Assembly (NCBI GenBank): GCA_027563935.2
Contig: JANVAS020000231.1
Span: 14,960,001-15,024,000, forward strand
Direction of reading: 5' to 3'
Length of the DNA stretch: 64,000 bases
From: Costus lasius
Lineage: Eukaryota; Streptophyta; Magnoliopsida; Zingiberales; Costaceae
A program made the position numbers and the translations under genes. Shown in pieces: positions 1-10,901 of this stretch. Position 1 is the stretch's first letter. Each line of letters starts with the position of its first letter. Below the pieces are notes generated by a model. It worked only from the letters and a program-made list of their open reading frames with translations, was not told where the DNA came from and ran no database searches.

Positions 1-211
1 TGCGAGACTGCAGAAGGCGAACACTTGGGCGCCTTCATCGACATCGGCTTCCAATTGCTTAAAGGTACTTACTATCACATCGTGTCGACCCCCTCGCAAG
101 AGATCTTCACTGGGTTTTTGGGACTAGCCTGTTTCGGGGACATTCTTCCGCTGCGTAAAATGTATGTCCATGGCTCTGAAATTTGTAAAATGTCCCCGGG
201 GTTTCCCAACA
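1..211 (+). mobile_element. 3' end of a family-A Copia LTR (copy A3)
   Basis: This stretch matches 49403-49613, the end of the A2 5' LTR, with about two differences by eye, and ends in the same ...TTTCCCAACA. The next bases are not a primer binding site. They are decayed Copia integrase sequence, so this is the downstream edge of a separate A-family insertion (3' LTR or solo LTR) into A1. Bases 212-216 (ATCTC) would be its right target duplication; the left copy is outside the window. Confidence 0.85.
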
Positions 212-2208
212 ATCTCACAGCCTACTTAGAACACCACTGGGTGGTGAATCTCAAAGAACGAAAAAGGAACGCATTGGATGTGGTTCCATCTTTGAATAGT
301 CATGAAAATGTACTACTATGACGCCATGTAAACAGATGTACTGTCACTCCATTGGAAAGTGTGTCTAAGATAGCTTTTGAGTTGGAAACTGCAAATATCC
401 CGTTTCTTCAATAGAATTGAGAACGTAATATGTAGTAATCTCAAAAGTATGTGTTTGTGAAGCACTGTAGGGTGCTTATTCTATCCCAAAGAGAACAAAC
501 TATTTGTTGCTCAAACTGTTGTCTCTCTTGAGAAGATATATCTTTTGAAAGAAGCTAGTGGGAATAGATTTGATTGGGACAAGGTCCAGAATCAACCACA
601 ATACAACTAGACACAAATGGAGAGTAAAATCTCACATACAGGTTCAAAGTAACCTATAGTTTAAGTAACACAGGAACCACATAAGTCTGGATGGATTCGA
701 AATGCTGGGCATGATGAATTTTTTATCTGGGATGAACCTAACACTTATGATGTAATGGAAGTGGTCGGTGGACCAGATTCCAAAAAATGGCTAAGGGCCA
801 TGAGAGACATAATGGACTCCATGTCTGCTAATCAAGTTTGGGACTTGGATGAGCTGCCAAAGGGGTAATTCCCACAGGCTGTAAATAAATCTTCTAGGAA
901 GATAGACATGGAAGGTAACATTGTTACCTTGAAAGGAAAGCTAGTGAATAGAAATTTCAGGCAAATCCACTTGGTGGATAATGATGAAATCTTTCACCAA
1001 TAGCTGTGTTTGAAGTCCATTAGGTATTTGCTTGTTATAATTGCATGATCAGTTATGGCGTGTTGTTAAGAAAAATGCTTTTCTTAAATAGACGTCTGGA
1101 ATAGGATGTCTACAAGGAAGTAGCCGAAAGGTTTTCATATCAAGGCCATAAAGATATGCATGGTGTTATGCAAGCATGTTTAAAACAACCTGTGTTTACA
1201 AGAAGATCAGTGGGAGCACCATAATAATATTTCTTGTTCTACATGATTGACAATATTCTACTCACATGAAATGACATCCCAGCTCTTCATGCGGTGAAGT
1301 CAAGGCTTGAGAAGTATTTAGAGAAAAATAATCTAGGGAATGATGCCTAGATCCTAGGCATGAGGATCTATATATAAGGATCCAAGAAAGTCATTGCCCT
1401 TTAGTCAATCATTATTCATCCAGGAGTTTCTGGAGAGGTTTGTATTGGATTATTCTAAATATTGATACCTTCTAGAGAGATATGGTCTGACTCTCACAAG
1501 GATGCTATGTCCTATGGCACAGCTGGAGAGTAGTAACATGGGTCTAAAATACTGTTACATTGGGTATAAGATAGATCATGTTTTGTGCAAAGTGCATAAG
1601 ACCATTTGTGGCAAATGCTTGGAGCATAGCCAGCAAGTTTCAATCAGATCCTAGTGTTTGACACTGGATAGCTGTAAAAACAATCCTTATATATACTTTG
1701 GAAGTATAAAGGATTGAGTTCTAGTCTATGATAGACAGGAAGAATTTTGTGTATAGGGGTACACTGATATTTCGTTCCAGTCTAATGACTATTCATCACA
1801 GCCCGGATTTGCGCTTTGCTTTGTTGAGGTGTTGTGTGCTGGAAGAGCATTATGCAAACCACAATGGCAAATTCTACAGTTAAGGCTGAGTACATTGCAG
1901 CTTCTTATGGCAGCCAAGGAGGCAGCTTCAATCATTTGAACTTGATTTAGTTCCTGATGCTTGATGGTCGAGTATAGTTCTTACTAGGGCCATAGCATAA
2001 GGAACTTAGTACTCAAGTATGTACTGCAGCATATCATCTGATCTTGGAGATCATGGATAAGGATGATGATCAAATTTGTTAAAATAAACACAGATAGTAA
2101 TCTGAAAAAAAAAACCCACTGACATAGCCTCTAGCGCAGCGGAAGCTAAATGGGTCATACTAGAGACATTGGAACTAAATAACATCAGTAGCCCTTGGTC
2201 TTAGTGCA
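212..2208 (+). pseudogene. Decayed Copia pol remnant (A1): integrase end, RT, RNase H
   Basis: No open frame survives, but the sequence aligns stepwise with A2 pol. Bases 212-330 correspond to the integrase segment around the catalytic Glu (A2 near 52700-52770). Bases 470-600 match the post-integrase stretch rich in KVFVA-like and FLEK-like residues. Bases 740-870 match the region before RT (GPDS, MDSMSANQVWDL). Bases 1740-1920 match RNase H (TD.SFQS, AEY.AAS). Many stops and indels separate these blocks, and the 5' half is missing because A3 lies upstream. This is the oldest and outermost layer of the nest. It is not expected to make protein. Confidence 0.85.
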
Positions 2209-2218
2209 AGTGGGAGAT
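2209..2218 (+). other. Polypurine tract of A1
   Basis: AAGTGGGAGA lies directly against the TGTTGG start of the 3' LTR. It is the same tract seen, inverted, beside every B-family 3' LTR here. Its role is priming of plus-strand cDNA. Confidence 0.8.
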
Positions 2219-2476
2219 TGTTGGTGTTTATGCCCTGCAGACTAATGTATGGACATGGTCAGGCATTATTTGAATGTACTTTGATAGAACTATTATTCTT
2301 TATAGAGGCATGGTCGTTATTATGCAGACATCTCTACCTGCGTTGATGTATTGAGTTGCATAAATAATGTCCATGGAGTTTGGTTGGATCCATTCTCATA
2401 AGCTATCCCCAGTCAAGGTACCTTAGCAGATATGGGACAGCTTTGGTACATGTGAGACTGGTATATGGGCTGGTTA
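2219..2476 (+). repeat. A1 3' LTR, segment 1 of 3
   Basis: Starts TGTTGGTGT and follows the A2 LTR start (47521 onward) at lower identity, including the GAGACTGGTATATGGGCTGG stretch. It is broken at 2476 by G1. The LTR resumes at 20633 after the GGTTA duplication. Confidence 0.85.
2472..2476. repeat. Left target-site duplication of G1 (GGTTA)
   Basis: GGTTA directly precedes the G1 LTR and recurs at 20628-20632 directly after it. Confidence 0.9.
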
Positions 2477-2595
2477 TGTAAGATCCAGAAATTTATTAAC
2501 AGGTAAGAAAAAACTAAAATTTCGTTTATAGCATGTTTGTGGAAGTTTTTCATTGAGAAAATGTCTTGTTTGGTGTATTTTCCTGCAATGTAAAA

Positions 2596-2670
2596 ATATG
2601 TGTCGCGGAGAGGATTCGAACCTAAGACTTAAGGCATAGGATGTGTGCTGCACGCCACTAGGCTAGGGGT
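2596..2670 (-). other. tRNA-like sequence with Pol III A and B boxes, antisense in G1 LTR
   Basis: Read on the minus strand, 2665-2655 is TAGCCTAGTGG, matching the Pol III A box, and 2622-2612 is GGTTCGAATCC, an exact B box. They start 43 nt apart, as in a real tRNA gene. The T-loop TTCGAAT is intact, but only three T-stem pairs form, so this is tRNA-derived and not a working tRNA. The 3' LTR has the same segment at 18031-18105. Confidence 0.6.
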
Positions 2671-3796
2671 GTATTCTTGTTAGAAAAGGGTAAGAGCCCT
2701 TGATAAGGGTAAAATGGAGATTAACTTATACTAAAGGGTTATTGGATCTTTCACTTATGGTTGCTATTGGTTTGGATTCGTTGGAGGCTTGAAAAAAATG
2801 AAAATTTTAGGGGAAATCGTGTTCACCCTCGTTTTTTCTCTTTGCTCACGATTTTCTTCCCTTGGTGAAGTGGCGGCTTGCTTCTTCTCTTCTCCTCTTC
2901 TTGTGGCCGGCGGCAAGAGGTGGTGGAGGCGACTTTCCGGCGGCTTTTGGGTGGTTCCGGCGACGTGTGTGGCGTGAGTGGCGTGAGGGTGTTGGCTTGG
3001 AAGAACCAAAAACAAGGTGAGTGGATTTTCTCTTCACCTAGTTTACGCATATGGAAGGTTTTGCATGATTTAGAGAGGATTAATGTCTAGAAAGATGACA
3101 TGAACACATGCTTGCAAAATTGTATACGTTTCTTGCTTTTTCCCTAAATTTCGAAACCCTAGCTTGCATGACAATTAGGGCTTTTCGTTTTTAAGACTCC
3201 TAATCATAAATTAGGCCTTGATTAAACATGTATGTAGCATTAGAATTTCAATTGCATGAAGATTAGGGCTTGGATGAGAATTTCGACCCTTCTTCATGAA
3301 GTTACGTCCAAATGCATGGGTAAAAATTGGGGAAAACTTGATATTCATGAAATTAGGTATATGAGGATTCTACTGTATTTTTTTGGGAATTTTTAGAAAT
3401 AAAAGTTTCTGTTGACTGAAATTGACCTAGGGGTAATTCGGTAAATTTCCTAGTTAAAATTGGGGAAAACTTGAAATTACGAATCTAGGGATCATGAGGG
3501 GCGTAATGAATATTTTTATGAAATTTTTGGATAACTTTTCGTGTATGACTTAAACTTTGAACTAGGGGTATTTCCTTCTTTTGTTATCAGAACTAGTAGA
3601 AAACTATGAATATGTGATATTCTGCATTTATGTTAATTGTGAACGAAATTTAGTGAATTTTCTGTATTATTATGTATTTTTAATTGAATGGTGTATGCAG
3701 AAAGTAATGACATGAAATATTGATTGATAACTTTGGGTGATAACTTAGCATGATTATACTGAACTGATCAGCATGAAATCTAAGGACTCTATAAAA

Positions 3797-3901
3797 TATT
3801 ATGTGATTTTTGAATATTATGTGATTATGTGATTTTTGAATATTATGTGGTTATGTGATTTTCGAATATTATGTGGTTATGTGATTTTCGAATAATATGT
3901 G
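3797..3901. repeat. 26-bp AT-rich tandem repeat in G1 5' LTR
   Basis: Three full 26-bp units (3812-3837, 3838-3863, 3864-3889) of the form GAATATTATGTG(A/G)TTATGTGATTTT(T/C), with partial units on both sides. The same array is at 19232-19336 in the 3' LTR. Confidence 0.9.
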
Positions 3902-4448
3902 TTGTGGTCATGGAATGGTTAGGACTAAGGCTAAGTGTAACTGTGTACTCAAGGGGATAGTCTATATGTGATATGTTAAGGGTTGGAGATTTCAGCCCTG
4001 TATTGTGATATGTGAGGGGGTTGTTGTTCAGCCTGCCTGATGTGATTATTGTGATAAAAATGACTATCCTAGAGTTTAGTTGACACTTAGGAGTCCACTT
4101 TTGTGAAATAAGATATAAGATGTGTCTGGTGTTGTCCAGTTAAGGAACCCTTTGGGAGAACGAGTGATATAAGACGCAAAGTGCCATGTCTTGGTCGGAC
4201 AGGGGCCACCTCTTGATGTCATCACTCTTAGACGCTTAGATTTTTGTGATTATGGGGTGGTGTAGATCAAGGTATCACATCTTGACCAGGTGGTGATTAC
4301 CTCTTGAGTCTACACACTGTCCATGTATATATGTTGCATGTGATTTGCAGGCTTCTCCCAGTGCTTAGGCCAAAGCCGGGTTGGACCATAATGGTCACTA
4401 TTGATTATGCTGGACAACTAGGTCAATTAAGTCATTAGTTGGTTTAGA

Positions 4449-4453
4449 GTATA
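4449..4453. repeat. Left target-site duplication of G2 (GTATA)
   Basis: GTATA precedes the G2 LTR and recurs at 12442-12446. The uninterrupted 3' LTR of G1 has a single GTATA at this place. Confidence 0.93.
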
Positions 4454-6069
4454 TGATGGAGGCAGTAGCCCTGCTCTGAGGAGATCTGGTCGAATCCGTA
4501 GGGTACCCAATCGATATGGGTTTCCTTAGGGTTCCATTTCTTGCATGGCATTTAGGGTAGTTTGCTTTTCAATAAAACATGCATCATGTAGACATTTATG
4601 GCAAGTCCACTTATAGTAGGTAGTGCATTGTAATTCATGAACTTATGTATTCTTGCATCATAAGTAGTGCATATAGGCATTAGGATCATTTTGGCAGGTC
4701 AACCAGGAAAGGAGCAGTTCAAGTTCCAGCTCAAGGTCACTCAAGCTCCACTCATCAAGTTCAGCTCCAGAAAAAGAAAGAAGACTTCAAAGTCCAAGTT
4801 CACTTCAAGCCATGACATGACTCACTTGCCATCCTTGTTGGGCGCATATTCAAGAGATCAAATCAGCCACCTCATCAAGACATGCGCCAACCTCTACTCC
4901 AATCAAGAAATGCATTCAATTCCCTCATCCATCAAGATCCACAATCAAAGGGAATATCCATCAAGATCCACAATCAAAGGAGAGCAATTATGAAGGCATT
5001 TATGTTGAGTTGCCATCTCTTGTTGCCGCTCAAGCTCTCATGGAAAGGATTCGAAATTTGAAATCCTTATCCATGCGCCAACAAGCATTATGAAGACCCT
5101 CTCATCGCCCATTTAATGAAATGCCAAGAGAAGATCATCCATAGAAGGAAGCTCTTAAAGAGGATTTGCGCCCACCTCCTCATGAGGATTTTGAATTTCG
5201 AATTCCAACCATTTTTGTAGAAGGCGCAAGGAAGATAATTACTATCCTGCCCTAGCTTCAGCTCACCTATAAAAGCATGTCCATCCCCTTGTATTTTCGA
5301 TTACCTCTTGATGAAATATATTGTCTATTAGTTGCCTAGGTTAAATACTTGTGTTAGTGATTGAAGTTCTTTAGCTGAGTTCTCCTCTTCCTCCTAGCTT
5401 TTCCACCGAGGCTCTAAGAAGTTCTTCCCTTGCTTGTGTGCGCCATCTCAAGAAGGACTTCCCTCACTTTCGGTTTGGAGCAAGAAGAAGATCCCCACTT
5501 GGCCTCAAGGAGCTTCCACCCCAATCGGCTAAGTTTCTTCCTCAATCTTTGCTTTAGATTTTAGAACTCTTCTCTACACTAAACCTTGTTTATTTACTTT
5601 GTAGCTTGCGCTTGGAGTGGGTAAAGAAGGGGCGCCTTCCCCTTCCTTCTCTTTCTCCCCCTCCTTCTCTTTAGTTGTTAGGATTAGCAAGGGAACTTGT
5701 GAGGCTTAACCTCACCCCTTGATCTGTTTTTGTATTAAAATCCGTGACCTGTACGGATCATCTGTGTTTGCTTGTAAGCTCCACCCTACACCTTCCATCA
5801 GAGTTGGACCGGTGAAGATCGGGAAGCACAGCCCTTCAATTCTCAAGGGCTGCACTGTAAGCTTATCTTCCAGCATTTACAGCTTTCTAGTGTAGTTTTG
5901 AATTCCTGTCTTTAGTGTAACTCGGGTTTTTCCTATATTTAAAATACAAAAAAATTAGTTTCTTAATCTCGTTAGTATAATTGCGGTTTTCTCTTATTAT
6001 TAAACTAGCTATAAAATCAGTTTTCAAAACTCGTTGTTTGAATGCTTTAGAACCCCCCGTCCTACATCA
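4454..6069 (+). repeat. G2 5' LTR
   Basis: TGATGGAGG...CCTACATCA, 1616 bp. Its first 76 bp duplicate the end of the gag-pol frame, because that frame ends inside the 3' LTR. A TATA box lies at 5268. A 108-codon open frame at 4667-4993 occurs in both LTRs and shows no domain. Confidence 0.95.
5268..5274 (+). promoter_or_regulatory. TATA box of G2 LTR
   Basis: TATAAAA within CACCTATAAAAGCATG, about 800 bp before the LTR end. The copy in the 3' LTR is at 11640-11646. It is the only strong TATA element I see in the LTR and is the likely start region of the genomic RNA. Confidence 0.6.
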
Positions 6070-6072
6070 GCT

Positions 6073-6084
6073 TGGTATCAGAGC
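6073..6084 (+). other. Primer binding site of G2 (initiator tRNA-Met)
   Basis: TGGTATCAGAGC, complementary to the 3' end of plant initiator tRNA-Met, 3 nt after the LTR. It primes minus-strand cDNA. Confidence 0.92.
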
Positions 6085-6191
6085 TTAGGCTCTTAGTTTA
6101 GATTTTTAAGCCTCAAAAAACTTATTTTCTACCTCTAAGCGATCTTTGGAATACACTCTATTTTTCAAAATCTATATTTTTCAAAGCACCC

Positions 6192-9100
6192 ATGCAAACT
6201 CGGTCCAAAACCCAACAACAGGAGCAAGATCCCACCATGGATCGCACTGCTACTGATGAAAGGTTTGAGTTTTTAACTGAGCAAATAGGGAACCTTACCC
6301 GAAGCCTTAACCAAATTACTACTGAATTTCATGATTTTAGGGAGAGGTCTTCTCATCATGCTAGTCAGCCACCTAGCCCTCGTCATGTAGAAAACCAACA
6401 ACCACCTGCGTGGAATGGGCATCAAACCCCAAACCGTGCAGGCACCCAACCTATGTGGAATGGATACCCTAATCCAAACCATGAAGGAACCCATCCCCAA
6501 CCAACATGGAATGGATACCCCAATCCAAACCATGCGGGAAACCACCAACCCAATATGTGGAATGGACCCCCTGTTCAAACTCCACCTCAACCCAGATTCA
6601 GAGAGGATGATGTGCACCGCGCCATCAAACTCAACCCTCCAACCTTCAATGGCTCTCTAGAACCCCGAGACTTCTTGGATTGGACAACCAAACTCGAACA
6701 ATATTTCGAGTGGAGCATGATCCCTGAGCACAGCAAGGTCCGACTTGCAAAGTGCCTTCTTGAGGGAAATGCTAGGTTGTTTTGGACCAATGTAGAGAAC
6801 AACCAACAAAGACTCAACCTACCTCCCATAGACACCTGGCTAGAAATGCGTCAACAACTTAAACTGAAATATGTCCCCTCATATTTTCAGAGTAAGTTAT
6901 TTGACCAAGCCTCTAGCCTTACCCAAGGAGCCATGACCGTTGACCAATATACTGCTAGCTTTGAGGAATTCCTCCTTAGGGGAAACCCTGGAGAAAACCC
7001 TCTATTCACCCTTAGCAGGTATAAAAATGGTCTCCGATCTGAAATCAGAAAGGGCCTTACCTATTACCAGATAGACTCCATAGAGGTTGCCCATCTTAGA
7101 GCCAAAGAAATTGAGCAAGAACTTAAGGTTGCCTTTAGGAGAGAGTTTAGTGCCTCTAGACCAAGTCCTAGGCCAACCCAACCTCAAAGCTCTAGCACTC
7201 CTAAACCCCAATCCTCTAGTTATCCAGAACCATCTAGGGTCAAATGCCATGGTTGTCAAAAGTATGGACACTACATGAAAGACTGTCCTAAACGAGTCTT
7301 ATACTTAGGAGAAGAAACCCAAACCCCTAGACTAGAAGATATTAATGACCCAGACTCTGGCTGCCAAGTACTAGAAGACACTGAATATGACAGTAGTGAG
7401 GAACCTGCCCAAAACACCTTAGGAGTTGTTAGGTGTACCCTGATCAAACCCTCACCCACGGATGATTGGCGAAGAACTAGTATCTTCCATACATACACGA
7501 AATGCAATGGAAACATGTGCAAAGTAGTGATAGATGGGGGTAGTAGTCTCAACGCTGTCTCCCACTCTGCAGTCACCAAGTTTAAGCTTAAGATAGAAGC
7601 TCACCCAACCCCTTATAACATCTCTTGGGTCAACCAGTCTAGTGTGCCTGTAACCCATAGGAGTCTAGTGCCCTTGCAGTTTGGTACCTATGAAGGACAA
7701 ATTTGGTGTGACGTCATCACTATGGATGTCGCTCAAGTCCTTCTAGGCAGACCATGGCTATATGACATGGATGTGGTCCACTACGGTCGGACTAACACCT
7801 ATGTCTTTAGTCATTCAGGTCAAAAGATCAAACTGAAACCATCCATGCCAAGAGAACTTAAGGCCTCAACCAATAAGGGAAAAATAGAAGAAACCAAGCA
7901 ACCAACCCTTCAACTCATGAGACCTAAAGACTATAGGCCCGATCAACCTTTATTTACCTTAGTCCTCAAGGAAGTTAACCAAGAAGAAGAAAGTAAGCCA
8001 CCCCCTGAAGTAGAAGCCCTCTTAGAACATTATAGTGAGCTTACTCCTGAAGAGTTACCCACAGGACTCCCACCCCTTAGGGACATCCAACATGCTATAG
8101 ACCTTGTCCCAGGTTCAACCTTACCCAATCTACCCCACTATAGGATGAACCCCACCGAGCACCAAGAACTTAAGAGGCAAATAGAAGACCTATTAGAGAA
8201 AGGGCACATCAGAGAAAGCCTTAGCCCATGCGCCGTGCCTGCTCTCCTCACCCCTAAAAAGGATGGCAGTTGGCGCATGTGTATAGACTGTAGAGCCATA
8301 AACAAAATCACAGTCAAGTATAGGTTTCCTATCCCTAGACTTGATGACATGTTAGACATGTTAGTAGGCTCTAAGTGGTTTAGCAAGTTGGACTTAAGAA
8401 GTGGATACCACCAGGTCAGGATAAGGCTAGGTGATGAATGGAAGACAGCCTTCAAGACCAAGGATGGTCTCTATGAATGGTTAGTCATGCCTTTTGGCTT
8501 GACTAATGCCCCTTCCACATTCATGAGACTCATGACTCAAGTCTTGAAGCCTTTCATTGGAAAATTCCTGGTAGTCTACTTTGATGATATCCTCATCTAT
8601 AGTAAGACTAAAGAGGAGCACCTAGAGCACCTTAGGAAGACCCTTGACCTTCTTAAGGAAGAACAACTTTACATCAACCTCAAGAAGTGTTCCTTTTTGT
8701 CCCATAGTGTGATCTTCTTAGGGTTCATAGTGTCTGAGGAAGGTCTTCAAGCTGACCCATCCAAGATCCAAGCCATCATAGACTGGCCCGAACCTAAGAC
8801 CATCACTGAAGTCAGAAGCTTCCATGGTCTAGCCACCTTTTATAGGAGATTCATAAGAAATTTCAGCTCTATAGTGGCACCTATCACCAGTTGCCTGAAA
8901 CAAGGTGAATTCTCCTGGACAAAGTCTGCTAGCAAAGCCTTCCAAGAGCTTAAGGATAAGATGACCACTGCCCCGGTCCTTAGGCTTCCTGACTTCAATA
9001 AGGTCTTTGAGGTAGATTGTGACGCCTCTGGAGTTGGCATAGGGGGAACCCTAAGCCAAGAAGGCCATCCCATAGCCTTCTTCAGTGAAAAACTCAACGA

Positions 9101-10901
9101 GGCAAAGCAAAAATACTCTACCTATGACAAAGAGTTTTATGCTGTAGTTCAGGCCCTAAGGTATTGGAGACATTACCTCATCCATAGGGAGTTTACCCTT
9201 AACAGTGACCACCAGGCCCTCTCCTACCTAAGTGCTCAGAAAAAGCTAAACTCAAGGCATGCTAAGTGGGTCGAGTACTTGCAACAATATACTTTTGTGC
9301 TTAGACATAAATCAGGATCTGAGAATAAAGTAGCAGATGCCCTTAGTAGAGTAACTTTACTTTTGAATAAAATGCATGTTGAAGTTACTTGCTTTGAATC
9401 CATGAAAAATGCTTATTTTGAATGTCCTGATTTTTCTACCTTATATGCTGACCTTAGTCAAGACCCTTTAAGTCACCCCCTCTACACCCTTAGGGATGGG
9501 TATCTCTTTCTTGGACCAACCCTTTGTGTGCCGAAGACTTCCATCCGAGAATTCCTTGTTTGGGAATTGCACGGAGGCGGGTCTGCCGGGCACCACGGTC
9601 GAGATAAGACCCAAGCCCTTGTAAAGGAACGGTTCTACTGGCCGAACCTTTACCAAGATGTAGCCAAGGTTGTGAAACATTGTAGGACTTGTCAGCTCAC
9701 CAAAGTCCACAAGCATAGTCCCGGCCTGTACACCCCCTTACCTATTCCCCATGCCCCTTGGCAAGACCTTAGTATGGATTTCATTCTAGGACTACCCCGA
9801 ACCTCAGCCAAACATGATTCTATATTTGTGGTAGTTGATAGGTTTACTAAGATGGCCCATTTCATAGCTTGCACCAAAACCACTGATGCCTCCCATGTGG
9901 CTAAACTCTTCTTTAGGGAAGTTGTAAGGCTACATGGAACACCCTTAACTATAGTGTCTGATAGAGACCCTAGGTTTGTAGGACATTTTTGGAGAACCCT
10001 CTGGACCCTTCTAAGAACGAAACTCAAGTTCTCCACAACCTACCATCCCCAGACGGATGGGCAGACTGAAGTGGTCAACCGATCACTTGGGAGTATCCTT
10101 AGAAGTTTGGTAAGTGAACACCCTGGCAACTGGGATAAACTCTTACCCACTGCCGAGTTCTCCTACAACAGTACAGTCAACAAGACCACAGGTCTCTCCC
10201 CCTTCCAAGCTAACCTAGGATATCAACCCAACAAACCCATAGATCTCTTCCCTCTACCTAGACATTTTAGAACCTCTTTACCTGCTCGTGACTTTGCATT
10301 ACATACTTCGCAAATGCACGCTGAAATATTTTCAAAAATGCTAGAATCTGTTAATCAATATCGCGAAGCTGCTAACAAACATCGCCGAGAAAGGTTATTT
10401 TCTACAGGTGATAAGGTGATCCTACGAGCACGGGAAGAGCGCATCCATGGGATTGGACACAAGTTGGAAGCAAAAGGACTAGGCCCCTTCACCATTGTGG
10501 ATAAAATCAACGACAATGCCTATGTCCTCGACCTGCCACCTGAACTGGGGATCCCCACCACCGTCAACGTGGAGGATCTCACCCTCTATCATGAGCCCCT
10601 CTCCATACCAGATCCAAGTGACCCTCACAAAATGGAGATTGAGGCTATTCTGGAAGACCAAACCAAGTTCACCACTGATGAGGTACAAATGTTTTATCGT
10701 GTTAGACTCATTAATGGTGAAGAGGTATGGCTTCCTGAGTCTGAGCTAGCTATAGCCGCCCCTGAGTTACTCCAAGGGTACAAGGACAATTCTCCAGAGG
10801 AGAATTCCTCCAACCCGGGGAGAGCTGATGGAGGCAGTAGCCCTGCTCTGAGGAGATCTGGTCGAATCCGTAGGGTACCCAATCGATATGGGTTTCCTTA
10901 G
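6192..10901 (+). CDS. G2 gag-pol polyprotein (CRM-like chromovirus)
   Basis: One uninterrupted 1569-residue frame. The N-terminal part is Gag, with Pro/Asn/His-rich repeats near residues 60-130 and a retrotransposon Gag domain near 145-310. A zinc knuckle CX2CX4HX4C has Cys352, Cys355, His360 and Cys365. Protease uses an Asp448-Gly-Gly-Ser motif, the variant seen in CRM-type elements. RT has YFDD at 796-799; RNase H has Asp944 in DAS. Integrase has the zinc region His1127 to Cys1164/Cys1167 and the triad Asp1196, Asp1257, Glu1293 (35 residues between the last two). A divergent chromodomain-like stretch lies near 1475-1530. The last ~25 residues, Arg-rich (RRSGRIRR), are encoded by the 3' LTR. 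The start is the first ATG after the 107-nt leader. Probably functional; the CRM assignment is by motif recognition. Confidence 0.95.
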   Translation: MQTRSKTQQQEQDPTMDRTATDERFEFLTEQIGNLTRSLNQITTEFHDFRERSSHHASQPPSPRHVENQQPPAWNGHQTPNRAGTQPMWNGYPNPNHEGTHPQPTWNGYPNPNHAGNHQPNMWNGPPVQTPPQPRFREDDVHRAIKLNPPTFNGSLEPRDFLDWTTKLEQYFEWSMIPEHSKVRLAKCLLEGNARLFWTNVENNQQRLNLPPIDTWLEMRQQLKLKYVPSYFQSKLFDQASSLTQGAMTVDQYTASFEEFLLRGNPGENPLFTLSRYKNGLRSEIRKGLTYYQIDSIEVAHLRAKEIEQELKVAFRREFSASRPSPRPTQPQSSSTPKPQSSSYPEPSRVKCHGCQKYGHYMKDCPKRVLYLGEETQTPRLEDINDPDSGCQVLEDTEYDSSEEPAQNTLGVVRCTLIKPSPTDDWRRTSIFHTYTKCNGNMCKVVIDGGSSLNAVSHSAVTKFKLKIEAHPTPYNISWVNQSSVPVTHRSLVPLQFGTYEGQIWCDVITMDVAQVLLGRPWLYDMDVVHYGRTNTYVFSHSGQKIKLKPSMPRELKASTNKGKIEETKQPTLQLMRPKDYRPDQPLFTLVLKEVNQEEESKPPPEVEALLEHYSELTPEELPTGLPPLRDIQHAIDLVPGSTLPNLPHYRMNPTEHQELKRQIEDLLEKGHIRESLSPCAVPALLTPKKDGSWRMCIDCRAINKITVKYRFPIPRLDDMLDMLVGSKWFSKLDLRSGYHQVRIRLGDEWKTAFKTKDGLYEWLVMPFGLTNAPSTFMRLMTQVLKPFIGKFLVVYFDDILIYSKTKEEHLEHLRKTLDLLKEEQLYINLKKCSFLSHSVIFLGFIVSEEGLQADPSKIQAIIDWPEPKTITEVRSFHGLATFYRRFIRNFSSIVAPITSCLKQGEFSWTKSASKAFQELKDKMTTAPVLRLPDFNKVFEVDCDASGVGIGGTLSQEGHPIAFFSEKLNEAKQKYSTYDKEFYAVVQALRYWRHYLIHREFTLNSDHQALSYLSAQKKLNSRHAKWVEYLQQYTFVLRHKSGSENKVADALSRVTLLLNKMHVEVTCFESMKNAYFECPDFSTLYADLSQDPLSHPLYTLRDGYLFLGPTLCVPKTSIREFLVWELHGGGSAGHHGRDKTQALVKERFYWPNLYQDVAKVVKHCRTCQLTKVHKHSPGLYTPLPIPHAPWQDLSMDFILGLPRTSAKHDSIFVVVDRFTKMAHFIACTKTTDASHVAKLFFREVVRLHGTPLTIVSDRDPRFVGHFWRTLWTLLRTKLKFSTTYHPQTDGQTEVVNRSLGSILRSLVSEHPGNWDKLLPTAEFSYNSTVNKTTGLSPFQANLGYQPNKPIDLFPLPRHFRTSLPARDFALHTSQMHAEIFSKMLESVNQYREAANKHRRERLFSTGDKVILRAREERIHGIGHKLEAKGLGPFTIVDKINDNAYVLDLPPELGIPTTVNVEDLTLYHEPLSIPDPSDPHKMEIEAILEDQTKFTTDEVQMFYRVRLINGEEVWLPESELAIAAPELLQGYKDNSPEENSSNPGRADGGSSPALRRSGRIRRVPNRYGFP
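10817..10825 (+). other. Polypurine tract of G2
   Basis: GGGGAGAGC directly before the 3' LTR start TGATGG. It lies inside the gag-pol frame, so the tract also encodes protein. Confidence 0.6.

Larger units (their letters stand above)
2477..4453 (+). repeat. G1 5' LTR, segment 1
   Basis: Begins TGTAAGATCC and matches 17912-19888 nearly base for base. It is interrupted by G2 after GTATA and continues at 12447-13185; the two parts total 2716 bp, the same as the 3' LTR. Several short open frames inside (near 2764-3090) recur in both LTRs and have no recognisable domain. Confidence 0.92.

Noticed and set aside
1..211. 1-211 as the 5' LTR end belonging to A1
   Set aside because: No PBS follows; the next bases are integrase sequence far more decayed than the LTR piece. 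It must belong to another, younger copy.
2596..2670. A functional tRNA gene
   Set aside because: A and B boxes are good, but the T stem has only three pairs and I could not build acceptor and anticodon stems, so I call it tRNA-like only.
2764..3090. Several 60-85 codon open frames on both strands, repeated at 18199-18525
   Set aside because: They overlap each other on both strands within the G1 LTR, have no domain, and are duplicated only because LTRs are duplicated.
4667..4993. A 108-codon open frame, repeated exactly at 11039-11365
   Set aside because: It lies in the G2 LTR upstream of the TATA box. The conservation is explained by the identical LTRs; composition is low-complexity Lys/Ser with no domain.
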